Positions 32,620 to 41,275 of a DNA stretch of 42,034 nucleotides are shown here, one piece after another. The stretch comes from an uncultured Desulfobacteraceae bacterium (GTDB lineage: Bacteria; Desulfobacterota; Desulfobacteria; Desulfobacterales; Desulfatirhabdiaceae), in assembly GCA_903839535.1 (NCBI GenBank), contig CAIMCT010000263.1:1-42034 (forward strand). Reading direction: 5' to 3'. The translations under genes and the position numbers were made by a program. The number at the start of each line of letters is the position of its first letter. Position 1 is the stretch's first letter. The notes beneath the pieces were generated by a model. It was not told the DNA's origin and made no database searches. It saw only the letters and a program-made list of their open reading frames with translations.

Positions 32620-34056
32620 ATGCCCCTGATAGAAAATGAAAAGATTAAACCGTTCAGACTGGTCAAATATTTTACGATTATCAGCCTCGTGGTTATTTTT
32701 ACTGGCGCGCTTGTGCTGAGTTTTTTGAACATTCACTGGGCAAGGGCGATGCAATTGAAAAAAAGCGAAGAATATGCTCTGGTTCTGGTTGAAAATCTAA
32801 ACCATCAGGTTTTTCTGCAGTTCATAATTCCGATTGTCCTGAAATTTGGAAAAGTTGAACTCAGCAATCCAGATCAATTCGAAAGAATGGACACGATTGT
32901 TCGCAGTACGCTTCACAGCTTCAAAGTGGACATGGTGAACATCTACGATACCAACAATATCATTTCTTACAGTTTTGATAAACAACTTATCGGGCGAAGA
33001 AATATGGGGGGAACCGGCTATGAGTACGCCATTACCGGAACACCGACATCCACACTGGTTCAGCGCGGAAATTTTTGGGAAATTCCCATGGGATTTCCCA
33101 AGGAAAGCCGATTGACAACTTTTGCGCCGATTCGGGCGGAACGGCAGTTTTTGCGTATTTCCGGACCTGTTCTGGGGGTAGTGGAAATCGTTCAGGATAT
33201 CTCGGAGGATTATCAAACCATACTCCACTTTCAATTGCTGGTGATCGCCACCTGCATTGTGGTCATGAGCATTCTGATTGGCGTACTGGTCATTGTGGTT
33301 CAACGCGGTGAAGCCATTATCCAGCAACGAACCCAGGAGCAGCTCAGTTTAAAGGAAAAACTGGCTCAGTCGGAGCGACTATTTTCCCTGGGAGGCATGG
33401 TGGCTGGAATCTCCCACGAGATACGGAATCCTTTGGGCATTATCAGAAGCTCTGCGGAACTGTTAAAGAAAAAAGTCGCACAATTTGATCCATCCAATTC
33501 CATACCAGATATCATCGTGGAAGAGTCTAACAGACTCAATCTTATCATCACGGATTTTCTCAATTTCGCCAAACCCAGATCTCCACATCGTGCAGCCTGC
33601 CGACTCGAAGACATTCTAGAAAAAAACATTGTTTTCATCGCCCCTCAAATTCAGGATCAAGGGTACATTATTGTGAAGAATTTCGACCATCATCCACCCG
33701 AAATTCAGGCTGATTCAGACATGCTGTATCAGGCATTTCTGAATATTTTCATGAATGCGATCCAGGCAATGCCGGAAGGCGGAAAAATTCTGGTCAGCAT
33801 CGAATCTGCTAACAGTATCGTCAACATCAGCATCGAAGATGAAGGACCCGGCGTACCGGAAGAGCTGCTTGAAAGAATCTGGGATCCGTTTTTCACCACC
33901 AAGGAAAAAGGAACCGGACTTGGCCTGGGTATTGTAAAAAACATCATTGAATCCCATAACGGCAATATCCGGGTCGAGAACCGGAAGGAAGGACTCGGAG
34001 TTCGTGTAATAATTGAATTGCCGATACCAGCTAACGACGAATCGACAGATCAATAA
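32620..34056 (+). CDS. Membrane sensor histidine kinase (NtrB/PilS-like)
   Basis: A 478-residue two-component sensor. TM1 (about 17-37) and TM2 (about 206-228) enclose a periplasmic sensor of about 165 residues with no family I can name. A short coiled linker leads to the HisKA domain, whose phospho-acceptor is H266 in GISHEIRNPLG, then the HATPase_c domain with N box (FMNAIQAMPEGG), G1 (EDEGPGVP), F box (WDPFFTTKEKGTGLGLGIV) and G2. No response regulator is adjacent, since the next gene converges from the other strand. Divergence from pilM suggests, without proof, a link to pilus control. The ATG at 32620 has no strong ribosome-binding site. Confidence 0.9.
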   Translation: MPLIENEKIKPFRLVKYFTIISLVVIFTGALVLSFLNIHWARAMQLKKSEEYALVLVENLNHQVFLQFIIPIVLKFGKVELSNPDQFERMDTIVRSTLHSFKVDMVNIYDTNNIISYSFDKQLIGRRNMGGTGYEYAITGTPTSTLVQRGNFWEIPMGFPKESRLTTFAPIRAERQFLRISGPVLGVVEIVQDISEDYQTILHFQLLVIATCIVVMSILIGVLVIVVQRGEAIIQQRTQEQLSLKEKLAQSERLFSLGGMVAGISHEIRNPLGIIRSSAELLKKKVAQFDPSNSIPDIIVEESNRLNLIITDFLNFAKPRSPHRAACRLEDILEKNIVFIAPQIQDQGYIIVKNFDHHPPEIQADSDMLYQAFLNIFMNAIQAMPEGGKILVSIESANSIVNISIEDEGPGVPEELLERIWDPFFTTKEKGTGLGLGIVKNIIESHNGNIRVENRKEGLGVRVIIELPIPANDESTDQ

Positions 34057-34063
34057 GAGCCAT

Positions 34064-35173
34064 TTATTCCAGATATCGGATTGGAATATCGGTTGCCGAC
34101 TGCGAAATACCTTTTCGAATCACCAGGGTTTTTCCAATTTCTGTTCCATCTGACACCACATCGTAATGACAACGCCCGCCCTTTCTCCGAAAGGTTTTCA
34201 CACGCGGAAACCGCGTCTCGACATATTGTTTCAACTGGATGTCGTAAATTGGAACCGGCGAAAGTCTATGAGAAATACCCCTGCCAACGGACGATTCCTG
34301 CTCCAGCTTTAATCTGAATCCGGATAAGATTCCCGATGAAAAATCCGTTTTCCGATAACGGTTCAATTTACCGTCAGCATTATATATCTTCCACTCAGAT
34401 TCAATAAACTGATGAATAAAATCAAAGACGTAACTGGCAATCTGAAGATTCTGGGCAGTTCCGCTGATTTCAAGAACACTGCCCATCTTTCCTTTTTCGA
34501 CGACATAGGCCCCAATCCATATCCCTTTCACAAAATAATAATCCATCAAGAGGTGCGCGAGGGAATAATTCTCCCGGAAATGCCTGAGCGCTGGCTTTCC
34601 AACAAAGATGCTGAAATAGTCCCTATGTACTTTTTGAACGATCTGCTCAATCTCATATTTGGCCATCAACTCATGAGCCTTAATCATGGCGGCCTCAGCC
34701 TCAAAAAGATTGCTGCTTTGAGCCAGCGCCATGAGTTTCTGAATCCGTAGCCGGATTTTATCGCTTTCGCATTCTGTTTCCCGAAAAATCAGCCGACTGA
34801 AGGGAATATATGTTCCGGCTGCCATAGGGTTGGCCCTCAATATCCTGCAGGCGTTCTGAAAGCAACGGCCATGAGGCGGCTCATGATGCACTTTTGATAC
34901 ATCCGAGACAAACTGGTGAGCCATTTCATGCAGAAGCACCTCGCGGATATCGTTCCAGGAATGATTCATCACAAACTGCCGACTGAGGCCGATTTCCCGT
35001 TTTTCAGATGACCAGTATCCCAATCTGTTCTTAAAATCCCGCAAGGCGAACAGGGGCTTAATCATCTGTTTTCGTTGTTCTCTATTAACATCCGGCAAAG
35101 CGACATCCCATTCACACGACAGACCGTGAAGAATGCGCTGTTCCAAGCCTTCCAGAACTTTGGTGTTTTTCAT
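34064..35173 (-). CDS. SprT-like/DUF2786 putative metalloprotein
   Basis: A 369-residue protein. The N-terminal part has a zincin motif HEMAH at 82-86 with a candidate third ligand, H101 in PPHGRCFQ, as in SprT-like proteins. A DUF2786 segment follows (about 138-176, IRLRIQKLMALAQSSNLFEA and EAAMIKAHELMAKYEIE), then a C-terminal region of unknown role. SprT-like enzymes include proteases acting on DNA-protein crosslinks; whether this one is a protease is not known. Its start overlaps the fcl stop by 4 nt, so it is translationally coupled to a sugar-nucleotide gene. It converges with the histidine kinase gene with a 7-nt gap. Confidence 0.75.
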   Translation of the reverse strand: MKNTKVLEGLEQRILHGLSCEWDVALPDVNREQRKQMIKPLFALRDFKNRLGYWSSEKREIGLSRQFVMNHSWNDIREVLLHEMAHQFVSDVSKVHHEPPHGRCFQNACRILRANPMAAGTYIPFSRLIFRETECESDKIRLRIQKLMALAQSSNLFEAEAAMIKAHELMAKYEIEQIVQKVHRDYFSIFVGKPALRHFRENYSLAHLLMDYYFVKGIWIGAYVVEKGKMGSVLEISGTAQNLQIASYVFDFIHQFIESEWKIYNADGKLNRYRKTDFSSGILSGFRLKLEQESSVGRGISHRLSPVPIYDIQLKQYVETRFPRVKTFRRKGGRCHYDVVSDGTEIGKTLVIRKGISQSATDIPIRYLE

Positions 35174-36297
35174 GTAATATCAGCCTGCTTTTGATAATTG
35201 TGGTAGGTTTGAAGAAGTCCTTCCGACAGCGCAATCCCTGGTTTCCACCCCATGCTGTTCAATACTGAGACGTTCAGAAGCTTTTGGGGCATACCATCGG
35301 GCTGGGCCCGGTCCCAGACCACCCTGCCCGAATACCCAACCACTGCCTGAACTTTTTCCGACAGCTCTCTAATGGTTAAATCCTCGCCGGTTCCAATGTT
35401 GATATGGGTAATTTGTCCGTTCTGTGTTGCCTGGTCATAGAGACTGTCCTCAAGTTGCATGATAAATACCGTTCCGGACGCCATGTCATCCACATGGAGA
35501 AACTCCCGCCGGGCAGCGCCGGTTCCCCACAGTTGAACGACTGGAGATTTGGAGTCGGCAGGACTTGGGAATCGCCCCTCAGAGACATCCGCACCAGAAG
35601 GAAAAGGGATGCACAGAGGATTGCGGAATGAATCCGGAATAGGGCCAAAGACAGCTTCGTCTTTCCGGATTGCACTCCAGTTGCTTTCTTCCACCAGTCT
35701 TGCCAGATGAAATTTTCGAATAAGCGCCGGCAGAACATGGGAATTATTCAGGTTATACGAATCGTTCGGACCATAGAGATTGGTAGGCATGACGCAGCGA
35801 AACCGGGTTCCATACTGGCGATTATAGGACTGACACAGCTCAATTCCAGCAATCTTGGCAATGGCGTAAGGCTGGTTGGTGGGTTCAAGAACACCGGAAA
35901 GAAGATACTCCTCTTTCATGGGCTGAGGCGCATCTTTTGGATAAATGCAGGAGCTTCCCAGAAACAGCAGGCGCCGGACTCCTGCGCTGAAAGCCTCATG
36001 GATCACATTGCATTCAATCATCAGGTTCTGATAGATGAAATCCGCCCGATATGTATTATTGGCCAGAATCCCGCCGACTTTTGCGGCGGCAAGAACGACA
36101 TAATCAATGGGTTCGGATCGAAAAAAATGGCGTACAGCCTGTTGATCCATCAAGTCCAGTTCGCGGTGAGTCCTGGTGATCAAGCACTTATGCCCACTGG
36201 CCGTCAGGAATCGCACAATCGCCGATCCCACCATGCCGCGATGGCCTGCAACAAAAATCCGCGAATTTAGCGTTAAAGGGGGTACTGGGAGCATCAC
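35170..36297 (-). CDS. fcl: GDP-L-fucose synthase (long form)
   Basis: An SDR-family epimerase/reductase converting GDP-4-keto-6-deoxymannose to GDP-L-fucose. The NADP-binding motif GHRGMVG is at 18-24, the catalytic Ser lies in LGSSCIYP (about 113-120), and Y144 and K148 are in PYAIAKIAG. WGTGAARREFLHVDDMA is diagnostic. At 375 residues it is about 55 longer than the usual enzyme. The extra segment is about 202-252, between ALIRKFHLAR and the WGTG motif (SNWSAIRKDEAVFGPIPDSF and on); I believe long forms like this occur in related bacteria, so it is probably natural. It is second in the gmd-fcl operon, 12 nt after gmd. Confidence 0.92.
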   Translation of the reverse strand: MMLPVPPLTLNSRIFVAGHRGMVGSAIVRFLTASGHKCLITRTHRELDLMDQQAVRHFFRSEPIDYVVLAAAKVGGILANNTYRADFIYQNLMIECNVIHEAFSAGVRRLLFLGSSCIYPKDAPQPMKEEYLLSGVLEPTNQPYAIAKIAGIELCQSYNRQYGTRFRCVMPTNLYGPNDSYNLNNSHVLPALIRKFHLARLVEESNWSAIRKDEAVFGPIPDSFRNPLCIPFPSGADVSEGRFPSPADSKSPVVQLWGTGAARREFLHVDDMASGTVFIMQLEDSLYDQATQNGQITHINIGTGEDLTIRELSEKVQAVVGYSGRVVWDRAQPDGMPQKLLNVSVLNSMGWKPGIALSEGLLQTYHNYQKQADIT

Positions 36298-36309
36298 ACC
36301 ATCCTCGGG

Positions 36310-37443
36310 TTATTCGAAATGATTGTAAATTTGAAAGCCTTCCTTCTCAACCAGAAAATCCCTTTTAGCTTCCATCAAATCTTTTTCCACCATGATCCGA
36401 ATCAGTTCTTCAAAATCCATTTTGGGACTCCAACCCAGAACCGTTTTGGCCTTTGTTGGATCTCCCAGCAGAAATTCCACTTCTGCAGGCCTGAAGTACC
36501 TGGGATCAATACTGACAACAACCTGGCCAGGCTCGGGCGGTTTTTTAAGGCTGTTTCTACAATTTTCAGAAAAGGAGACCGTATCGATCACACCGGTTTC
36601 TTCAATACCGGAGCCTCTCCAGAGCAGATGGATACCAATGGCGTTAAATGCCTTTTCTACAAACTCACGAACCGAATGTGCCTTGCCGGTTGCAATCACA
36701 AAGTCCTCCGGTGTTTGTTGCTGAAGCATAAGCCACATCGCCTCAACATAGTCTCCGGCATATCCCCAGTCTCTCTGGGAATTAAGATTGCCAAGATATA
36801 GCCGGTCCTGAAGTCCCAAACGGATCCTGGCAACCGCACGGGTAATCTTGCGGGTAACGAAAGTTTCACCGCGCACAGGGGATTCATGGTTGAACAAAAT
36901 CCCGTTACAGGCAAACATGTTATATGCCTCGCGATAATTAACCGTTATCCAGTACGCATAGACCTTGGCGGCGCCATAGGGGCTTCTGGGATAAAACGGG
37001 GTGGATTCTTTCTGGGGAATTTCCTGCACTTTTCCATACATTTCACTGGTTGATGCCTGATAGAAGCGGGTATGGGTTTCAAGGCCCAGAATCCTGATTG
37101 CCTCCAGAATCCGCAGTGTGCCCAAAGCGTCTGAATTAGCAGTATATTCAGGAGTTTCAAACGATACCTGGACATGGCTTTGCGCCGCTAAATTATAAAT
37201 CTCATCCGGCTTAACTTCCTGAACAATGCGGATCAAATTGGTGGCATCGGTAAGATCGCCATAGTGCATCGAAAAATGCACATCGGTTTCATGCGGGTCC
37301 CTGTAGAGGTGATCCACCCGTCGAGTGTTGAAAGAAGATGCCCTCCGCTTGATGCCATGTACTTCATAGCCTTTGGCCAGCAGAAATTCCGCCAGATAGG
37401 CTCCGTCCTGCCCTGTAACACCGGTAATTAATGCGCATTTCAT
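36310..37443 (-). CDS. gmd: GDP-mannose 4,6-dehydratase
   Basis: It makes GDP-4-keto-6-deoxymannose, the precursor of GDP-fucose and other deoxysugars of surface polysaccharides. ATG 37443 was chosen for GGAG nine bases upstream; the ATG at 37458 lacks one. The 377-residue SDR enzyme has the NADP motif GVTGQDG (8-14), the family stretch [18 protein letters not shown], the catalytic Thr/Glu in STSEMYG (131-137) and Y156/K160 in PYGAAK. First gene of gmd-fcl-sprT-like. Confidence 0.95.
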   Translation of the reverse strand: MKCALITGVTGQDGAYLAEFLLAKGYEVHGIKRRASSFNTRRVDHLYRDPHETDVHFSMHYGDLTDATNLIRIVQEVKPDEIYNLAAQSHVQVSFETPEYTANSDALGTLRILEAIRILGLETHTRFYQASTSEMYGKVQEIPQKESTPFYPRSPYGAAKVYAYWITVNYREAYNMFACNGILFNHESPVRGETFVTRKITRAVARIRLGLQDRLYLGNLNSQRDWGYAGDYVEAMWLMLQQQTPEDFVIATGKAHSVREFVEKAFNAIGIHLLWRGSGIEETGVIDTVSFSENCRNSLKKPPEPGQVVVSIDPRYFRPAEVEFLLGDPTKAKTVLGWSPKMDFEELIRIMVEKDLMEAKRDFLVEKEGFQIYNHFE

Positions 37444-37475
37444 ATTAGATAGCTCCATTGTATTGTTTGAAAAAT

Positions 37476-37497
37476 TATACTGTAAACAGGCATAGAC
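37476..37497. repeat. Remnant of the dispersed element, left terminal repeat only
   Basis: TATACTGTAAACAGGCATAG matches the left end TATACTGCGAACTGGCATAA with several changes. No core or right end follows. Confidence 0.4.
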
Positions 37498-37566
37498 GGA
37501 ATGCTGGAATGTTGGTATCTCGACATCTCTGCACCCTTTTAATGGAATGATTTGGCCTTTGCCAGG

Positions 37567-38646
37567 CTAAAGATTCCGTGAAGTAGATGGGCTGCGGAAT
37601 TTTCCGTATGTCTGGATATTTCTGTCTGAGCGGGTAACCAAAACCGTAGCAGTGGTAGCTTCAGTATGAAGGACAAGAAGAGACCCAAAATCAACTTTGT
37701 CAATCATGGCTTCAATTGAATATTCCTCGTAGATGGCATAAGTCTGACCAATCTGAATCCCATCGTCTGTCCCTTTGTTGATAAAAGCGACATCGTCATT
37801 CCCAAATATCCTGCTGTTTTCTTCGGACATAAAAATCTTCCCGTCAATATCGTCTATGCCGGGAACCAGTTGGATTTTTGAAGATCGCTGCTCATAAGGC
37901 AGTAGAATATCATTTACCATAACGGAACGAAACGCTTTCTCAATCTTCGCGACTGCAAAACCTTCACGGCTTTCAACAATTTTAATCAACCCCGTTTTGT
38001 AATACTGAACCCCGACAGGTTTCTTCGATTCAGTATCTTTTACCGGCACCGGCGGACGATACACTGCATAAACATCCCCCACCTTCAAAATCGTGTTTTC
38101 AGAAGGAGTTACATAGATGCTTTCATCCTGACCCAAAATTGTTTTTTGAACATTCTTGTCCCCTTTAAACAGGGCAATTCGACCTGAAGCCTCAACCAGT
38201 TGCTCCTTGATAAATCCAATACGATGAATTGAGGAGTAAACAAAATAACTGGGTTCTATGACTGGCTGGGCGGGTTTGGAACCCGCCCCTACAATGACTG
38301 GCTGATGAATAAGTGATGGTATCACGATCTGTTCAGGCGTTTCTGGCGATGGGTGGGCATCCAAGAGCTGGTGGTACAGCCTTAGACGATCACCTGGGAA
38401 AATTCGGTGAGGATTCATTATCTGCTGGTTTTCACACCATATCTGAGGCCATATCCAGTGAGTATTAAAGTACCGGTTGGAAATATCCCAGAGGGTGTCC
38501 CCTTTTTTGACCGTATAATAAACGCCTGATTCCAGTTCGATTTTAGATGGCTCTTCAGCAGATACGCCAGCCGTAAATCCCCATAAAACGAATACCCCTG
38601 TGACAAAAAACCACCATTCAATCGAAAACAGGGATTTTATTCTCAT
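37567..38646 (-). CDS. Exported LysM-domain protein
   Basis: A 359-residue protein with an N-terminal signal peptide (likely cleavage after VSA at 30). One LysM domain follows (about 42-91, YYTVKKGDTLWDISNRYF and NPHRIFPGDRLRLY), which binds peptidoglycan glycans. The remaining 260 residues are mostly beta strands of unknown family and include a repeated layout (DVYAVYRPP, QTYAIYEEY). Residues 115-130 read QPVI, VGAGSKPA, QPVI: this is the in-frame 36-bp insertion described at 38259-38304. It is divergent from the aminotransferase gene and upstream of gmd on the same strand. A role in cell-envelope maintenance is likely; nothing more specific is seen. Confidence 0.82.
   Translation of the reverse strand: MRIKSLFSIEWWFFVTGVFVLWGFTAGVSAEEPSKIELESGVYYTVKKGDTLWDISNRYFNTHWIWPQIWCENQQIMNPHRIFPGDRLRLYHQLLDAHPSPETPEQIVIPSLIHQPVIVGAGSKPAQPVIEPSYFVYSSIHRIGFIKEQLVEASGRIALFKGDKNVQKTILGQDESIYVTPSENTILKVGDVYAVYRPPVPVKDTESKKPVGVQYYKTGLIKIVESREGFAVAKIEKAFRSVMVNDILLPYEQRSSKIQLVPGIDDIDGKIFMSEENSRIFGNDDVAFINKGTDDGIQIGQTYAIYEEYSIEAMIDKVDFGSLLVLHTEATTATVLVTRSDRNIQTYGKFRSPSTSRNL
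38259..38304. repeat. REP-type palindrome inserted in the LysM gene, flanked by a 10-bp direct repeat
   Basis: TGACTGGCTG occurs at 38259-38268 and again at 38295-38304. Between them lies a palindromic unit with arms GGGCGGGTT (38268-38276) and AACCCGCCC (38280-38288), followed by CTACAA. The net addition is 36 bp, exactly 12 codons, so the frame is kept and QPVI is duplicated in the protein. Confidence 0.75.
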
Positions 38647-38897
38647 ATTTTCCTCCGTGAGTCTGGTGCTTATGACTCCTGAAATTGCGCAAATATTTTG
38701 TTTTTTGGTTTTTCTCGTAGCGTGAATGAAATCCCTTTGTCAAGTGTTTAGTAACGACACAGCCATCATTTTCCCGTATAAAATCACTCTGCCGCCCCTA
38801 TTCTGTTGATTCGGCGATCATTGTGGGCTATATTATTTAAGAAAGTGACAAGTCGAGAGCAGAATCCCGTTAGACCATTTTTTATGGAGATTAAGTC

Positions 38898-40223
38898 ATG
38901 AACCCGATTGCAGAACAATTGAATCAGGATATTGAAAAAGGCAGTCCCTGCATCCTGGAAATGCTGTCCACCATTGGAAAAAACCTTTACTTCCCCAAGG
39001 GAATTCTAAGCCAGAGCGCCGAAGCAAGGGAAAAAGCTTATAAACTCAATGCAACCATCGGAATCGCCACTGAAAAAGGCCGTACCATGTTTTTACCATC
39101 GGTCATGAACGCCATTCATGGAATCCAGCCGGAGGCCGCACTGACTTATGCCCCGTCTTTCGGGATACCGGCATTAAGAAAATTGTGGCAGGAATCGCTT
39201 TATCAGAAAAACCCATCCCTACAGGGGAAGGCTATCAGTCTTCCGGTAGTCACCAACGGGATCACCCATGCCATAAGCGTATTTGCGGATGTATGGATAG
39301 AGCCGGGCGATGTAGTGATTCTCCCTGACATGATGTGGGGCAACTACAGCCTGATTCTGGATGTTCGAAAAGGCGCCAGGCTTAAAACCTACCCCCTGTT
39401 TTCGGAAGCCGGAGGATTCAACATAGAGGCGTTTGAAGAGACGGTCAAAGCCGAAGCCGCGCTTCGCAACAAACTGGTCGTGATGCTGAATTTCCCAAAC
39501 AACCCGACCGGATATACAATTACAGAATCCGAGGGCGACCGGATTGTTGAAATTTTAACGCGAGCAGCCCAAAACGGCGCTCAGGTTCTGGCTGTAATGG
39601 ATGACGCCTATTTTGGACTGTTTTACGAGGATGACACACTTAAAGAGTCTTTGTTCGCCCGCCTTTGCGGAAAACATCCCCGGCTACTGGCCATCAAACT
39701 GGATGGTGCAACCAAGGAAAGCTTTGTTTGGGGTCTTAGGGTGGGCTTTATCACATTCGGGGCCACCATTGAGGGAGACAGCCGTCCGGTTTATGAAGCT
39801 CTTGAAAAAAAGACCGCAGGAGCCGTCCGGGGGTCCATAAGCAATGCATCTCATTTAAGTGAGACCATAGTGTTAATGTCCATGCAGGATCAGAACAATC
39901 CTTCAGAAAAACAGGAAAAATTTGAAATCCTCAAACGCAGGGCAAACTGCGTAAAATCGGTGCTTCAGGACCCCAAATATCAGGATGCCTGGCAGGCCTA
40001 TCCCTTTAATTCCGGCTACTTCTTATGTATCCGCCTGAAAACAGTCAATGCTGAAAGCCTTAGACTACATCTGCTGAACCAATATGGAGTTGGACTGATT
40101 TCCATCGGGTCGGAAAATCTTCGGGTAGCTTTTTCCTGCCTGGAAGAAGCTGATATCCCGCTTCTCTTTGATACGGTTCTTCAAGGCGTAAAAGACCTAA
40201 TGAATGATAATCTAAATGGATAG
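38898..40223 (+). CDS. Class I/II PLP-dependent aminotransferase
   Basis: A 441-residue fold-type I aminotransferase. The PLP lysine is K273 in DGATKESFVWGLRVGF, the substrate-carboxylate arginine lies nearby, and NFPNNPTGY (198-206) and DDAYFG (235-240) are the cofactor-contact motifs. It resembles aspartate/aromatic aminotransferases, but the insert around the lysine and LTYAPSFGIPALRKLWQ place it in a less studied subgroup, so the substrate is open. GGAG lies about ten bases before ATG 38898. It stands alone on the plus strand, converging with truA. Confidence 0.85.
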   Translation: MNPIAEQLNQDIEKGSPCILEMLSTIGKNLYFPKGILSQSAEAREKAYKLNATIGIATEKGRTMFLPSVMNAIHGIQPEAALTYAPSFGIPALRKLWQESLYQKNPSLQGKAISLPVVTNGITHAISVFADVWIEPGDVVILPDMMWGNYSLILDVRKGARLKTYPLFSEAGGFNIEAFEETVKAEAALRNKLVVMLNFPNNPTGYTITESEGDRIVEILTRAAQNGAQVLAVMDDAYFGLFYEDDTLKESLFARLCGKHPRLLAIKLDGATKESFVWGLRVGFITFGATIEGDSRPVYEALEKKTAGAVRGSISNASHLSETIVLMSMQDQNNPSEKQEKFEILKRRANCVKSVLQDPKYQDAWQAYPFNSGYFLCIRLKTVNAESLRLHLLNQYGVGLISIGSENLRVAFSCLEEADIPLLFDTVLQGVKDLMNDNLNG

Positions 40224-40231
40224 ACAGGATT

Positions 40232-41005
40232 TCATAATTCACAATTCATAATTCCTTCATACTGGACTTCAACCAGAAAAAGCCCATGAGCCGGCGCAGT
40301 CGCGCCGGCCAGATTTCTGTCCCCTGAGAGCAAAATGCGCTCCATATCTGCAGAAGGCCTTTTCCCCATTCCGATGCGAACCAGCGTACCAACAATGTTG
40401 CGAACCATGTACCGCAGAAATCCATCGCCCTGAATGACAACCCGTAATCGGTCATTTCCATTTTTGATGATTTCCGCCAGATGAATCGTTCTGACCGTAT
40501 GTGCGCGAGGGCTTCCGATGCCCTCAAATGCTTTGAAATCATGAGTTCCAATTAGGCAACAAAGGGACTCGCTCATAGCCTTGACGTTCAGCGGTTTCTG
40601 GATGTGCCATGAAAAATGCCGTTCCACTACAGAAGATATCTGATGATTCAGGATTTGGTAATGATAAGTTTTGGCCAAAACATCATATCGTGCATGAAAG
40701 GCATCCGGTACTTCACAACAATCCCGAACGACGATGTCAATTGGAAGAAGGCCGTTTAGAGCACGCAGGAAGGTTTTAGGAGTCAACTGGGTATAACAGT
40801 GAAAACTGGCAGCCTGTCCCAGGGCATGAACCCCGGCATCCGTTCTGCCTGATCCATTCAGAATGACGGGCTGCTGGGTGACCAGGCTGAGAACCCGCTC
40901 AATTTCCGCCTGAATGGTGGGTTTTTCCACCTGGCGCTGCCAGCCGAAATATCGGGTACCGTCATATTCTATAACGAGTTTAAAGTTTCTGAACAGAGCC
41001 GGCAT
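40232..41005 (-). CDS. truA: tRNA pseudouridine(38-40) synthase
   Basis: It modifies uridines 38-40 of the tRNA anticodon arm. The 257-residue protein has the conserved start FKLVIEYDGTRYFGWQRQ and the catalytic Asp56 in GSGRTDAGVHALGQ, with two TruA repeats. GDGFLRYMVRNIVGTLV is typical. ATG 41005 was chosen because it overlaps the stop of the upstream small gene as TGATG, implying coupled translation; the GTG at 41020 would lie inside that gene. Its stop is 8 nt from the converging aminotransferase gene. Confidence 0.93.
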   Translation of the reverse strand: MPALFRNFKLVIEYDGTRYFGWQRQVEKPTIQAEIERVLSLVTQQPVILNGSGRTDAGVHALGQAASFHCYTQLTPKTFLRALNGLLPIDIVVRDCCEVPDAFHARYDVLAKTYHYQILNHQISSVVERHFSWHIQKPLNVKAMSESLCCLIGTHDFKAFEGIGSPRAHTVRTIHLAEIIKNGNDRLRVVIQGDGFLRYMVRNIVGTLVRIGMGKRPSADMERILLSGDRNLAGATAPAHGLFLVEVQYEGIMNCEL

Positions 41006-41187
41006 CACAGCCGATCGCACCTGGTGTTACCCAGTTCTTCCTCAAAAGCATCATCCATATCCTGAATAAATTTATCCAGCGAACATCTTTTGCCACAGCC
41101 CCTGCAGCTTAGAACCGCTGATCGTCATGTTTTATGCAGTACGAGTTTTTCTCCACAACTGGGACATAGCAGGTTTTCGGTTTTCAT
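41005..41187 (-). CDS. Small dual-CXXC protein with in-frame TGA: probable selenoprotein
   Basis: From ATG 41187 the frame reads MKTENLLCPSCGEKLVLHKT, then TGA at 41127-41125 (codon 21), then runs open for 39 more codons (RSAVLSCRGCGKRCSLDKFI and on, ending NTRCDRL) to a TGA at 41007-41005. Read through, the 60-residue protein has CPSC at 8-11 and CRGC at 28-31, with selenocysteine at 21 between them. From memory it fits a family of small dual-CXXC (seleno)proteins in Desulfobacterota. A hairpin with stem GCUGCAG/CUGUGGC and loop GGG begins 16 nt after the UGA, which suits a bacterial SECIS. The final TGA overlaps the truA ATG, which ties translation of this frame to truA. The alternative is a broken zinc-ribbon gene. 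Confidence 0.75.
41092..41108 (-). promoter_or_regulatory. Candidate bacterial SECIS hairpin
   Basis: On the mRNA strand GCUGCAG, GGG, CUGUGGC forms a 7-bp stem (two G-U pairs) with a GGG loop. The loop lies 23 nt after the in-frame UGA, within the usual 16-37 nt range, and starts with G as bacterial SECIS loops do. It is inside the coding sequence, as expected in bacteria. Confidence 0.55.
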
Positions 41188-41275
41188 TAATTCGTCTTTC
41201 TGGTTTCATAAGCATTGAGATCAAAATCGTAACCGTTCAGAAGGTCAGTCTTTGCACCGCATCCTGACTTCAGTC

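Noticed and set aside
35170-36297. The 50-residue insertion in GDP-fucose synthase as a mobile-element insertion
   Set aside because: The insert has no repeat structure or flanking duplication, and I recall similarly long forms in related bacteria, so it is treated as a natural variant.
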